A stretch of 64,000 nt of DNA, taken from contig NC_133648.1 of NCBI RefSeq assembly GCF_009905375.1, forward strand, positions 91,390,631 to 91,454,630, written 5' to 3'. The notes under the pieces are model-generated. The model made no database searches. It worked only from the letters and a program-made list of their open reading frames with translations, and was not told where the DNA came from. The position numbers and the translations under genes are program-made. Source of the DNA: Apium graveolens. Taxonomy: Eukaryota; Streptophyta; Magnoliopsida; Apiales; Apiaceae. Of the stretch, positions 34,484 to 44,956 are shown piece after piece. Position 1 is the first letter of the stretch. The number at the start of each line of letters is the position of its first letter.

Positions 34484-35095
34484 TGTTAGGTCACACTATC
34501 ACTGTAGAGGGGGTGAATACAGTGTTTATTACAATCAAATCAAACTTCAAGAACTTAAATAATAGAAAACAAACTTTATTGAAACAATAAACTCTGTTAC
34601 AATCTGGAACTGTTATCTCTCAGTGATGAACAAAATATCACGAGAGCTGCTAGGGTTAAGTTAATAATATTCTCGATTATGATAACACTTATAGTGTAAA
34701 CCCTATGTCTGTGTTTATATATTACACAGTTACAAGATAATCGCTAATTGATATGGAATATAATTCTGCTTCCTAATATATATCAATCAGATATCTTTTC
34801 TTCCAAGTATTCCATTCTTTATGGAATTCCTTCTTCATGCATATCTCTTCTTATGTTTATCTTGATCTTCTTAACTTTAATCAGCTGTTGTCCTTATCTG
34901 ATCGTCCTTCAGCACTTAAGTTCTGATATCTATCTCCTGATGCTTATCTCCTGATGACATAAGTACTGATATCTCTTAAGTCCTGATGTCCAGTATAAGT
35001 ACTGATCAGTTAAGTACTGATTTGTCCTGTTCAAATAAGATCTGAAATCTAAACATAAAACATATTAGCCATGACATTATCAAATATATCTAACA
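34484..35095 (-). repeat. 5' LTR of the Sirevirus
   Basis: 612 bp, with TGTTA...TAACA termini. About six differences from 21821-22432. Confidence 0.94.
34713..34722 (-). promoter_or_regulatory. Sirevirus LTR TATA box
   Basis: ATATATAAAC on the minus strand lies about 380 bp into the LTR. Downstream in transcription direction lie about 230 bases of R/U5. Confidence 0.6.
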
Positions 35096-35387
35096 TTCTG
35101 TTTTGTTACTTGGTGTACCACATCGAGTAAAATAGAAGAAGAGTAACTTGAGATGCCTATATATTGAGAGGTATACTTGAGATTAAAATGACACAAGTCT
35201 CGGTGCCTACCTCGCAAACATATATGAGTTGCATAGGTTTTTTGGGCAAACTGAGGTGTGAGTCGTCGTTGATCATTGTTGGTTCTGTGGCCAGATTGAT
35301 GTGTTGCTGTTTTATCCTGGAAGCGATATTGCTGCATTCCATCACAGCTTAAGTGGGGGCAATAATCTCTTCAAGAACAGTCAAGTC
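35096..35387 (+). repeat. 3' LTR of the rearranged copia, right part, cut by the gap
   Basis: It begins with the second TTCTG copy and continues the LTR as in the inverted segment 18656-18298. It ends at the N run about 240 bp before the expected LTR end. Confidence 0.87.
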
Positions 35388-35487
35388 NNNNNNNNNNNNN
35401 NNNNNNNNNNNNNNNNNNNNNNNNNNNNNNNNNNNNNNNNNNNNNNNNNNNNNNNNNNNNNNNNNNNNNNNNNNNNNNNNNNNNNNN
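35388..35487. other. Assembly gap (100 N)
   Basis: Exactly 100 N, the usual placeholder for a gap of unknown size. Unrelated elements lie on either side, and both are cut mid-feature. Confidence 0.97.
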
Positions 35488-36657
35488 CCAAAAATTCATA
35501 GTGTCCGTATCTCATTCGGAACGCTGTCTTGGTATATATTCGCGCTTTGATCTTTAATTGATGATACCCATAGCTTAATCAATCTTTGAAAAACACGAAT
35601 CTCCTTTAACTGGTCAAACAAGTCATCGATCCGCGGTAGAGGGTACTTATTCTTGATCGTCAACTTATTCAGTTCGCTGTAATCTATGCACAACCTCATA
35701 CTTCCATCCTTTTTCTTTACAAATAACACTGGTGCGCCCCACGGGATACACTCGGTTGGATTACTCCTTTGTCCAACAACTCTTGCAACTGAGCTGCCAA
35801 TTCCTTCATTTCGAGCGGCGCCATGCGATAGGGAGCTTTCGACACTGGTTCCGTACCAGGAGCCAAGTCAATCGTAAACTTGATCTCTCTGTCTGGAGGT
35901 AGTCCAGGCAATTCATCAGGAAACACATCCAGAAAATCTCTTACCAGCGGAATATCCTCGATCTTCACAGATTCTCTCTCCACGTCCACGACATGAGCCA
36001 AATAAACTTCGCATCCTTGACGTATTAATCTTCTTACCTCAATAGCCGTTAGAAATTTCTTCTCTTGCCTCTTTCCTTTAAATATCACTTCCTCACCATC
36101 CTTAGTTCTTAACTTCACCTTCTTACTTTTACATTCTATTTGCGCCTCATGGTTTGACAACCAATCCATTCCTAGTATAACCTCAAATTCTCCTAACTTA
36201 AAGGGAATTAAGTCAGCAGAAAAGTGCCGACCTTCTATAGACACATCACAATCAGGACAAATCTTATTAACAACAGCTTTCTCTTGATTTGCTACCTCTA
36301 TAATCATATTAAGCTCTAGAGGGTATGCAACACAATTTAACTTATCAAGAATACTTTCAGAGATAAAAGATCTAGTCGCTCCAGAATCTATCAAAACTTT
36401 TACTTCTACTGAGTTTATAACAAGCATACCTGCTACACGTCCACCTCTTGCACCGCATTTTTCATTGTCATGTTAAAGGTTCTAGCTCTGGGTTGAGCTG
36501 ATGGTGCTGGGAGTGACGGCGGTCCAGCAATTCTGAGAACATTAGCCTTCTGCACAGGCTCCTTGCAATTCCTGGCCATATGGCCAACTTTGCCACACTT
36601 GAAACATGTCGAATCAGGCTTCCTTACTCCATTTGGACCTTCAATCATCGAAACCAA
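35488..36657 (-). pseudogene. Chromovirus-type gypsy: gag zinc knuckle, protease, RT start
   Basis: On the minus strand: a CCHC knuckle (CFKCGKVGHMARNC, ~36605); a protease with LIDSGATRSFI (~36390) and a GMDWL segment (~36170); the linker to RT with PGLPPDREIKF and KAPYRMAP (~35900-35830); a frame break near 35720; then [19 protein letters not shown] (~35715) and [13 protein letters not shown], and another shift near 35600. The sequence runs into the gap before the catalytic YxDD. The family resembles Tekay/Del chromoviruses, but I cannot see a chromodomain because integrase is missing. Gag upstream of the knuckle is deleted, so this fragment joins LTR sequence directly. Confidence 0.83.
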
Positions 36658-36664
36658 GTTTTTG

Positions 36665-38845
36665 ACTTTTAATCCCTATGGCCTATTCGGCCTTATCACA
36701 CAAAATCAACCAAATACTCACTTTAATTCACATAAACACATAACTCATTCAAACTATTAAAGAATCATTCTCCTTTCTTTTCATAAAAATTTGAATCATA
36801 ATCATATATATATACAATCAAATTTCTCAAAATTACACCATGCATCCTTATTCTTAGCATAATCCAACTTTTAAACTAACACCCTTTTCCTTATCAACAA
36901 CCATTTGAACCAAAACATGCATACATGCTCGCATGCAATTCAATTTCAACTCATCATTATATCAAACACTTTATTTATATCAATTAAACCAACTAAATTT
37001 CTTAACACAATCCAAGAATTCGAATTTCACCTAAATCACAACATGCATCCACTTATTCATCAAATTAATCCCTTTTTAACTCAAATTAAATTCGGCAAAA
37101 ACTCAAATTTATAACTCAAGGACAAATCAATGACATGCATATCTTGATCTTCTTTAATAACATGCAATCACTTTTAGGCCATATAGACTTAGTGTTTACC
37201 AAGATTAACTCACAAAATCAAATCCTCTTCTTATTAGCACAAAATCCGAACATAAACTTAGCATGGAACAACAATTTTATTCCTTTGTAATCTATTAACA
37301 AACCATAATCACTTTAAACAAGTTAACTCAAATCAATATCTTCAAAGATCAAAACCATTTGGGTTTTTCAAGAATAACACATGCAATAATCAAAATAAGT
37401 GTTTTATAGTAGAGCTCATTTTTTAACATCATGGCTTACCACCGGTTCACCGGATTTCATCACCGGTGGCGGTGGCATTTCGGTGGTGCCCTCATTCCAG
37501 GGTGTCCAACCACGAAACCCCCAATTTCCATCAATTACGCAAAATAACTAACATGCACATCTTCTCTATCATTTGTTTATAAAGAATCAAGCTTAAACAA
37601 GATGTCATCAACAATAATAACAATAACCAAGTGGTTCTCAGGTGAACCACACACACCGAGCACACACATCACACACACATCGACATGCAAGTGGGTATAC
37701 ACACATGCACACACTTCTACCTACACATAAGTGTTTATCAAGAAGATTTAGGGATGATTGGTGAGTTTGATCAAGGAAAAGAGAGGTATACCGAGAGAGA
37801 TTGAAGAAAGCCGAGAGAGAGAGAGTGTTCGAGTGAGAGAAGGAGAGAAAAGGGAAGAGAGAAGAGAAAGTGAAAGCACGGGAGCAAGAAGAAAAAAAAG
37901 AAAGGGAGTGAGTTTATATATCACTCAAAAACAAGGGCAATTTGGTAATCTTCTAATTCCTTTTTCACTCTTACTTGTCCCATCTTTTTACTAAAATAAA
38001 ACAAGGATTAAATATAAAATATATCTCTCTCGGGAAGTCGAGAATTATTGAAAATGACATTTTTAATATGTAGGCCTCGAAATTAGCTTTTTAACCATTA
38101 CTCGTAATAAGATTTTGAGCGAACGGTTGATTTAATATGAATTTCGCAATCACGCCTTAATAATATCATTTTCCCCATAAAATCAATTTAAAAATGCACA
38201 GACCATCAAATAAATTCACTTATCATTTTTAAAAAGTCTCTAGGACCACTACGAAGATCACAAAACAAATCCCATGTTTTTATCTTACTCGAATGATTTT
38301 ATAAAAATGCACGAAGGTCAATTAAACCTTTATTTAAATCACATAATTCCTTTAAAATTCACAAAAACTGTCACAGATCAAATAGCCATGCACACAGACA
38401 ACAATCTCACATATATAATCACATAACGACTCAGGTCTGATCATAGAATCTATCCCTCTTTAATCTTTATCCTCTTTTACGCGTACCGGGTCACGTTCGG
38501 CCTGACGGCCCGACGCTCAGCGTTTCGATTACGCTTCTTATTCTCATTATCAATCAACACGTCACTTAGGACAAAATATTTTATTACTCATTCATTTCAT
38601 TCAATCACTTATAATTCACATTTTTTTTTTAATTCCTTACTAGGACGGGTTCCGTTCTACCTGACGGCCTGACACCACAGCTGTACTTCTAAGCTGACTC
38701 TTTAAATTGAAAGTTTATATCCACGCCCCTAAACTCTAATGTACATAAAAGACATTTAATCAGCACTTAATCACATAATTGTAATCACATCACATAACAC
38801 ATACTTTATTGACTTAATTACGTCACAAAATTCTCAGTCGTTACA
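36665..38845 (-). repeat. 5' LTR of the chromovirus-type gypsy (3' end truncated)
   Basis: On the minus strand the LTR starts TGTAACGACTGAG at 38845. It has a TATA box (TATATAAAC, 37912-37920) followed by a GA/CT-rich leader (37800-37870). The primer site and capsid are missing: LTR-like sequence runs straight into the gag knuckle near 36660. Open frames inside (37758-37994) are simple-sequence artefacts. Confidence 0.72.
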
Positions 38846-39093
38846 AACTTCCTGTTGCTGGAGGATCATTTGTGTATTTAAGAATAGAGCTTGGTGATTT
38901 CATTGCTTTTCTGTTTGTTGGAAATATTCTTTTCGAGTATATCGTATTCGGGGAAAGTGTAGCAACATTGTGTAACCATAAACCTGAAGGTTTTTGAATA
39001 CATGCTCCATTTCTGGCACAAGGATTTAATGAATTGGATCCTATTACAGTTATATTATCAATTTCCATCTGTCTTGGGTCTTTAATATTATAA
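38846..39093 (+). pseudogene. Fragment of a cationic amino acid transporter (CAT family)
   Basis: An 83-codon stretch reads LPVAGGSF.YLRIELGDF, then GNILFEY, TLCNHKPE, IHAPFLA, GFNELDPI. These are consecutive segments of plant CAT transporters, which move basic amino acids across membranes. A stop interrupts between EGF and IHAP, and about eight codons normally found between the SVA and TLC segments (the RSWTSYF region) are missing. It directly abuts the start of the gypsy LTR, so the gypsy element probably inserted here. Only one exon-sized piece is present. Whether this was a local gene or a piece captured by the outer CACTA element cannot be told. Confidence 0.75.
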
Positions 39094-39926
39094 TTGATGA
39101 TCAAACTATAATTATTTATTGAACACACAAAGATACGTGGTTGGAAATTGTAAGTAGGCATTAACATGAGTACATATGATTTCTCTTACACGTTCTTGAG
39201 ATTTGAAAGAAGCATACAATTGCCTTATCAGTTGTCCTCTGCTTTCAGAAATCGCAGATCAAAGCCAATTATAGTTGATCTAGGTCTTTACTTGTTGAAT
39301 AAATCTGGCATATTTTGGACCACCCAACGCATATCAGTCCCGACCTCTTTTAAGTTGTTTACTGGTATATTATAAAATCTCAATAATATATGCATATGTT
39401 AATTATCCATATTTTTTATGCATGTGTTTCAAAATGATTTATCAAAATAAATTTGTTATTCTCTATTTCATTGCAGGATTTGTGAGTTACAGTCTTGATA
39501 AAATATATCCAATGTAATTATTTATCCTAGTTTCTTGGCTTTTCCCAAATTTTTCTACATATCTTGTGGTAAATGTTATTAGTTATCAAATTTTAGTTCT
39601 TTAGTAGTTGACCGAACAAGATTTAATATGGCACGAACAACAAAAAATGGGAACAATGAAGACCTTAAAGTATTTAGTGTCATCTAGTTATATTAGAGAT
39701 CTCGCCACGTTGGTGGTCGCATATGGTTTTAGCATCAACTAGATTTCGATACTTTGAAAGTTGGAATTGGGTGTATGTGCCCTATTTATTTTTGTTTAGT
39801 AATTTTTAAAGTTTGTTGGATGCTTGTTGGGTTAAATATTGGATACCTTATTTGGCAGGAATCATGTAAAAATAAAATAATTATATCTAAATTTTTATTT
39901 TTATAGTGTTGCATTTGAATGTATAT
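39094..39926. other. Non-coding stretch, probably inside the outer CACTA
   Basis: No gene recognised. The last ~25 bases (GTGTTGCATTTG...) resemble the GGTGTTGC repeats that continue at 53572, so the inner CACTA inserted into outer CACTA sequence at this point. Confidence 0.45.
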
Positions 39927-40860
39927 CACTATACCATAAATGACCTATCGCAACCCTTCTCCTAATGAAAGTTACCTAATATGTTACCTTAGCTACGCTA
40001 CTTGTGGCCTAATAAACATGGTGGTTTTTGTGTTACAATAGCCTAAAATATGGTGTTGCATTAGCTCGAAAGTGTTGCAGCTTGTAACATATTTGTAAAA
40101 GTGTTAGTTTAGAGTATCAAAATATTAATTAAATATGTTTTTGAGATTAAATTTTAATTTAAATTAAAATTATAATGATTTAATGTGATTTACGAATTGA
40201 ATAAATAACATACATCATGATTTACGAATTTATACATAATAAACTTTAAAAAGTTTCAAAATAATAATATTTTAAGGTATTAAAATTTAAAGGAATTAAT
40301 ATGTAAATTTTAAAAGTAATAAAAGTTAAAATATATATTCCCTTCAATTTAATACGAGCGCTAATGTATGCGTCTTAATAATAAAAAAATATTAAAAAAT
40401 TAAATATACGAATTGTAGAAGTAATAAAATACACATAAGTAATTAATTATTTTCTTAAATGATTATTTGAATTTTATTATTAAAATATAAATTATAAATA
40501 TATGTATATCTAATTGGACTTGCATCGGCCTGTATTTGGGCTAAGCGGGTAAAATATGTGTTACTGGCCGCCTAAATTTTCAGAAGTTGTTTGAATTTTT
40601 TAAGATATACTAGACCACCCATTTCACTCACTTCGTCTTTCTCTCTCAGTACCTTCTCTCCAGTTAATCTCTCTTTCTTTACCATTCAATGTATAACACT
40701 TAATTAGAGATTTATATTTCTAATTAGGGCTCGATTGAATTAAGGTCGAGGCTTTGGTTCGTCGTGAACCTTTAATTAGGGTTCAATTAACCTATAATCC
40801 CTTAAACTTCATCTAATATATCTCTCTCTGATTGGTGTTCATCGTTTGGTTTTGCACTTG
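39927..40860 (+). other. CACTA subterminal region and AT-rich filler, then a leader-like stretch
   Basis: TIR and subterminal repeats extend to about 40100, then AT-rich DNA. From about 40610 a CT-rich stretch resembles a plant 5' leader. No frame matches a known protein. Confidence 0.5.
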
Positions 40861-41000
40861 AATGGCTTTATTTTTTCTTAGACTAGTAGATCGGTTGAGT
40901 ACTTTGTATAGATATTTCATGTTTGTATATACATCTGGAAAGATTGCCCCTCTCTGTTTCAGGCAAAGGTACGTGCAACTGCTCTCTCTCTCTCCCCTCC

Positions 41001-41003
41001 CCT

Positions 41004-41052
<49 letters not shown>
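41001..41052 (+). repeat. CT microsatellite
   Basis: A nearly perfect CT run after a TCTCCCC stretch. It gives spurious Ser/Leu-repeat frames. Confidence 0.85.
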
Positions 41053-41866
41053 TGTGTCGGTGCGTGTGTCTTTATATTTTTTTGATGTTGGACTCATCAT
41101 TTTTTTGCTTAAACTCCCAAGATTATGTATCTCAAGATTAAGTATCTCGTATTCATTATTTCTTGAAAATTTCAGTTGAGTATGTTGATTCTTGACATGG
41201 GTTTTTAGTTGTTGAGCTAAATTAATGAATGGAGGGTGTTTCTTTTAAGGTGTTTGCTTGTCTTAGTTCTCTCTCTCTCTCTCTGTATGTGTAATTTGTA
41301 TTAGCATTTGAGTTTTTCATCATTACTTAGAGCCGTATTTTAATGGTCAAAAGCTTAGCTTTTGTGCTGCCTTTTCGACGCATAGAGCTCTTGTAAGTTG
41401 AAGTGCATTCTTTATAGGCAACTAAAATAACAGTCTCAACTTATTGCAACTGGAATTGAATATTGTCTTTTTTAAATAGTCGTGGTTGCATTTGGTTGAT
41501 TTCGGTTGCAAATTTAATGTTAAGAAGACCTTTTTAGTTTATAGGTACATGGTAATCCAAAGCATTAACAGACCCAGTAGATGTAAGCTGACCTCAGTTG
41601 GAGTAGTTATTTTATGAAGATTTTTCTGTGGCATTTTGTTAGAATTTCAGAAGATGTTAAAAATTTTAAAACATTAATATTTAGAAATTCCGATAATGGA
41701 AACAATCTCTAACGGCCACAGAAACTATGAGTTAATGTTTAATTAACAGTTGGGAATCAGTTACGATATTGGGTGCACATTGTTTCACTTCAACCTATAT
41801 CTAGAAAACCTTTATGTTTTGTTTTTTAACCCTTTATTGCCTCTTCTCTGCATATATATTCTGTAG

Positions 41867-42784
41867 GAAGACCTTCATTTTTTTACTTGACTCAGGATGA
41901 TAGATACATGATCAAAACGATGAAAAAGGCTGAAGTAAAAGTAAGATGTTCCTCTTGTGATGCACATGAAACTAATGCAATCACTTTTCTGATCAAAATT
42001 TCTCTGGTTTAATTTTCATGCCGTATTTAAGTCCTCCTAAAGATGCTCTCAGCCTATAATAATCATGTGCGTGCTTAACAGAACACTCTGGTTACCAAGG
42101 ACTTTGGACTACATTGTGTAAAATTAAACGGAACAGCATAAATAAGGTAACTTGAAGGCACTTTTACTTGTATGATTTTGGTTTTGGCATTTTTACAACT
42201 CTGAACAAACACAAATCACAAATCTTGTATAATTTAGGTACGCTTCATTATCATGGAAAATCTCTTATGTTCAGAATACACAATTCACAGATGATTTGAC
42301 TTAAAAGGATCATCTTTTGGACGTAATACTGATAAGCCCGAAGCAGAGTTGGATGCTAACACGATTCTCAAAGATCTTGATCTAAATTTTTGTTTCGATT
42401 ACAGAAAACATGGTTTCAAGAATTGAGAAGGTTTGATGTTGGATTTGTTTCCTTTTTCATTTTAGTCTTTAATATCCTCTTAAGTTGTTCCTCTAGAAGT
42501 AACAATTTAATCTTGCATTTTGCTTGCAAATGAAATTCAATGTTGTTATACCAGGTAAGTTGACAGAGATTGCTGCTGATCTTATTCCCTCGGGAGCTCG
42601 AACACCTACTGGTTTCTAATAATCCTCAACACATCATCAAACCTTAAATTTCAGCTTCTTCAGTATAAAATATTACTTGGACTAAAATGCCTCTTCTTTT
42701 GTGTAGCCAATGGTGATTAAGACAAGGATTCAGTTCCTCATCTTTCAATAACAGACATGGATGGACTTCTTCTAGACCCTGCAT
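41867..42784 (+). pseudogene. Captured fragment of a phosphatidylinositol-4-phosphate 5-kinase gene
   Basis: Exon-like pieces in order: [19 protein letters not shown] (41867-41940, donor GTAAGA follows, acceptor TGTAG precedes); AYNNHVRA..NTLVTK and FGLHCVKLNGTA (42043-42142); VRFIIMENLLCSEYTIHR, FDLKGSSFGR, DKPEAELDANTILKDLDLN (from about 42239); VDRDC (~42560); and a later MDGLLLDPAW (~42757). These are consecutive blocks of the plant PIP5K catalytic domain, the lipid kinase that makes PtdIns(4,5)P2. Stops lie in the second and third pieces and the activation-loop region is lost, so it is non-functional. Retained introns with GT-AG borders indicate capture of genomic DNA, not a retrocopy. 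Confidence 0.82.
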
Positions 42785-44378
42785 GGTACATATATTTATC
42801 CATCCATTTATAACATCTTTTACTTTGTTATACGAATGCATGGGATTTAAGTGCTAATGTTTGTTAAAATGAGAATGACAGGTGGGCTAGTTCCTCCTTA
42901 ATCAAGCCCTATTTTATATAGAAATATTTAGCTTGAACCCAAATGAGCAGTAATTTTGGTTGTTTAATTTCCCAGCATAAATCCCTTACTGAATTAAAGT
43001 AGTCACACACATTGGAAGGATACATTCCTCAAGTTCATCTTATTTTAGATTTTGGAAAGGCCAGACTTTTAACGTTTTCCTTATTTGCTCTGTTCATGTT
43101 AGAATGAGGCATATAATTTATCTTGTTCATTATTTGACTATATAAGAAATCAAGCATCACAGATTTTATCGACATTTGAATTAAAAATACATTGTTTAAG
43201 TCCTTGATAATCTGAAGCAGCTCTGTTTTTAACTTATTATATCTATTTCATATATTTATTTGTTTACTTTGTAGCAAACTTGTGAAGCCCTCGTGATTCT
43301 CCAGAAGTAAGGTTTACTTGTAGTTATTAAATTCTTAACGTCTTTCCTTTCACCTAATCTAACTTGCTTGTCAGTATTCATGAAATACATATGCTTGCTA
43401 GCATGTGTTCTAAGCCTTGGATTATTGTAGCAGTAAAGGAAGGGTATTGTATCATGACCTCCAGGCTTCTCTGTTTGATCAGGTTTTCTCATTTCTTTTA
43501 ATGTCTTATCCATTGTATCATGCTTCTGCTACATATTTCAGTATTCGATAAATACCAGTTCTAAAACATATAAGTTAAAAAATAATTATATTTTAATGTT
43601 AGAGCTAAATAATTGTTTAAAATAGTTCTTCAATTGAAAATAACTTATTATTTCTGCAAAAAGTTATAAGTTGAAATTATTTGCTAGGCTAAACAAAAGA
43701 ACTTGATAGTCAGATTATAATACTTATCTAAAATATTTGCTACCCTTAAGTGAGAAATCGAACCCAAACAATGAAAAAAATTATTAACTTCTTTATAGAA
43801 AAAATCACAATGTAAGATTTTAAAAAATAATGACTTTACAAATAATGTAAGATTTGTTCCACTTATTTCTTTGAAGACATAGCTAAAGATATTATTCTTG
43901 TTTATTTTTATAAAAATGCAGGTGAGCAACTGTGGCTAGCAAAAATCAATCTGTAGGAAGCAATGCAAATGAAATCACAGTTTGTGGATTCTTCCCTTTT
44001 CACATGTTGCCATACAAGCCAATATTTTTATGTTAACATATTGTAGTTATCGTAGCTTTAGATAGCGAGAGTTAATCTACATGTTGCTTAGCTTTTAAAT
44101 GCAGCCACCTCCATTTCTATACATTAATATACTTGTTTCGTCTTCTATTTCAGTTAAATTTTGTTTTCCAACTTTAAAGGAACTATATTTTCTATTTTGA
44201 ATCAATTATTTTTATGTAAGGTGTATCTGGCCCCTTTTTAGTTCATGTAAAAGGATCAGTCTACATAAGTAATCATGCTAGCTTTATGCTATTTTGTTGT
44301 GCTTTCATGCTTCACTTCAAGACTGCTGACTTTGAATTACCTAAAATAATCTGAAAGTGTATTTGGCTCACTCGCAGA
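42785..44378 (+). other. Intron-like AT-rich sequence in the CACTA
   Basis: No recognisable coding segment. Several T-rich stretches followed by AG resemble intron ends, in keeping with continued captured gene DNA. Confidence 0.45.
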
Positions 44379-44499
44379 TGATGTTTTACGAGTTCATGCC
44401 TAATGGTGATGATTGGGATACAAAGGCTAAAGCAACGACAACTACAACAAGCCATAAGGCGTATGGTACACCAACAACTGGCCGTAACAGCTTCTAGTA
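44379..44499 (+). pseudogene. Terminal exon-like frame of unknown gene
   Basis: After an acceptor-like CTCGCAG, a frame of 39 codons begins MMFYEFMPNGDDWDTKA and ends at a stop at 44497-44499. It may be the last exon of the captured gene or of another captured gene. I cannot name the family. It is followed by AT- and G-rich non-coding DNA. Confidence 0.35.
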
Positions 44500-44956
44500 C
44501 TAGTGTTTTTCAAGTTTATAAGCGTATAACGCTATCTATTAAGTCGTGAACTAGTTTAACTTTTGTTTATGTAGTTTAACTTTTGTTGGATATTGGATGT
44601 TTTAGTAGGGGGTTGAATGTTTTAGTAGGATGGTTGTTGGATGGTTGGATGTTTTGGGAGGATGTTTGTTAGATGTTTGCTGTTTTAGATGTTTTATTGA
44701 ATTTGGGGTTGCTTAAATACCAATAGCACATTTTCAATTTCTTTTTGGTCAAATTGTTACATTAGCTTCATAAACTATTACCGCAGACAATGTAAAATGT
44801 TTCAGTAGCTTGCTTACAAATATTACATTAGCTACTAAAAGTGTTACCATAGGTTCTAAAAATACACCATAAAAGCGGGACCCACATGCATGCCACGTCA
44901 TCATTATGGGCCCACACTGCCACATCAGCATGCCTGATTGCATGCCACGTCAGCAT

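Larger units (their letters stand above)
21821..35095 (-). mobile_element. Complete young Sirevirus (Ty1/copia), minus orientation
   Basis: LTRs of 612 bp each (21821-22432 and 34484-35095) differ at about six positions. TSD TTCTG lies at 21816-21820 and 35096-35100, and the uninterrupted target can be read at 15466-15490. The primer site is TGGTATCAGAGCC (34469-34481, minus). Gene order on the minus strand: gag, protease, integrase, RT, RNase H, a small gene, a long accessory gene, polypurine tract, LTR. The pol motifs ([29 protein letters not shown]) fit the SIRE lineage. Most of the frames carry one-base breaks despite the young LTRs. Total length 13.3 kb, of which about 6.3 kb lies after RNase H. 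Confidence 0.92.
14998..35387 (+). mobile_element. Copia element with inverted 5' half, split by a nested Sirevirus
   Basis: The order of blocks is: LTR start (14998-15585, plus); integrase to gag (15586-18019, minus); remaining LTR (18057-18713, minus); integrase to RNase H (18714-20803, plus); polypurine tract; 3' LTR (21332-21820, continuing 35096-35387 after the Sirevirus). The full LTR is about 996 bp. The element entered the LINE after GGAAT (14993-14997). Its right end is hidden in the assembly gap. Gene content and order fit Ty1/copia (integrase before reverse transcriptase). Confidence 0.85.

Noticed and set aside
35301..35550. Frames running through the N gap
   Set aside because: They contain only unknown residues across the gap and cannot be real evidence of a gene.
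37758..37994. Arg/Glu-rich plus-strand frame
   Set aside because: GA-rich simple sequence in the LTR leader, on the strand opposite to the element.
40862..41179. Plus-strand frames with Ser/Leu repeats
   Set aside because: Products of the CT microsatellite; no similarity before or after it.
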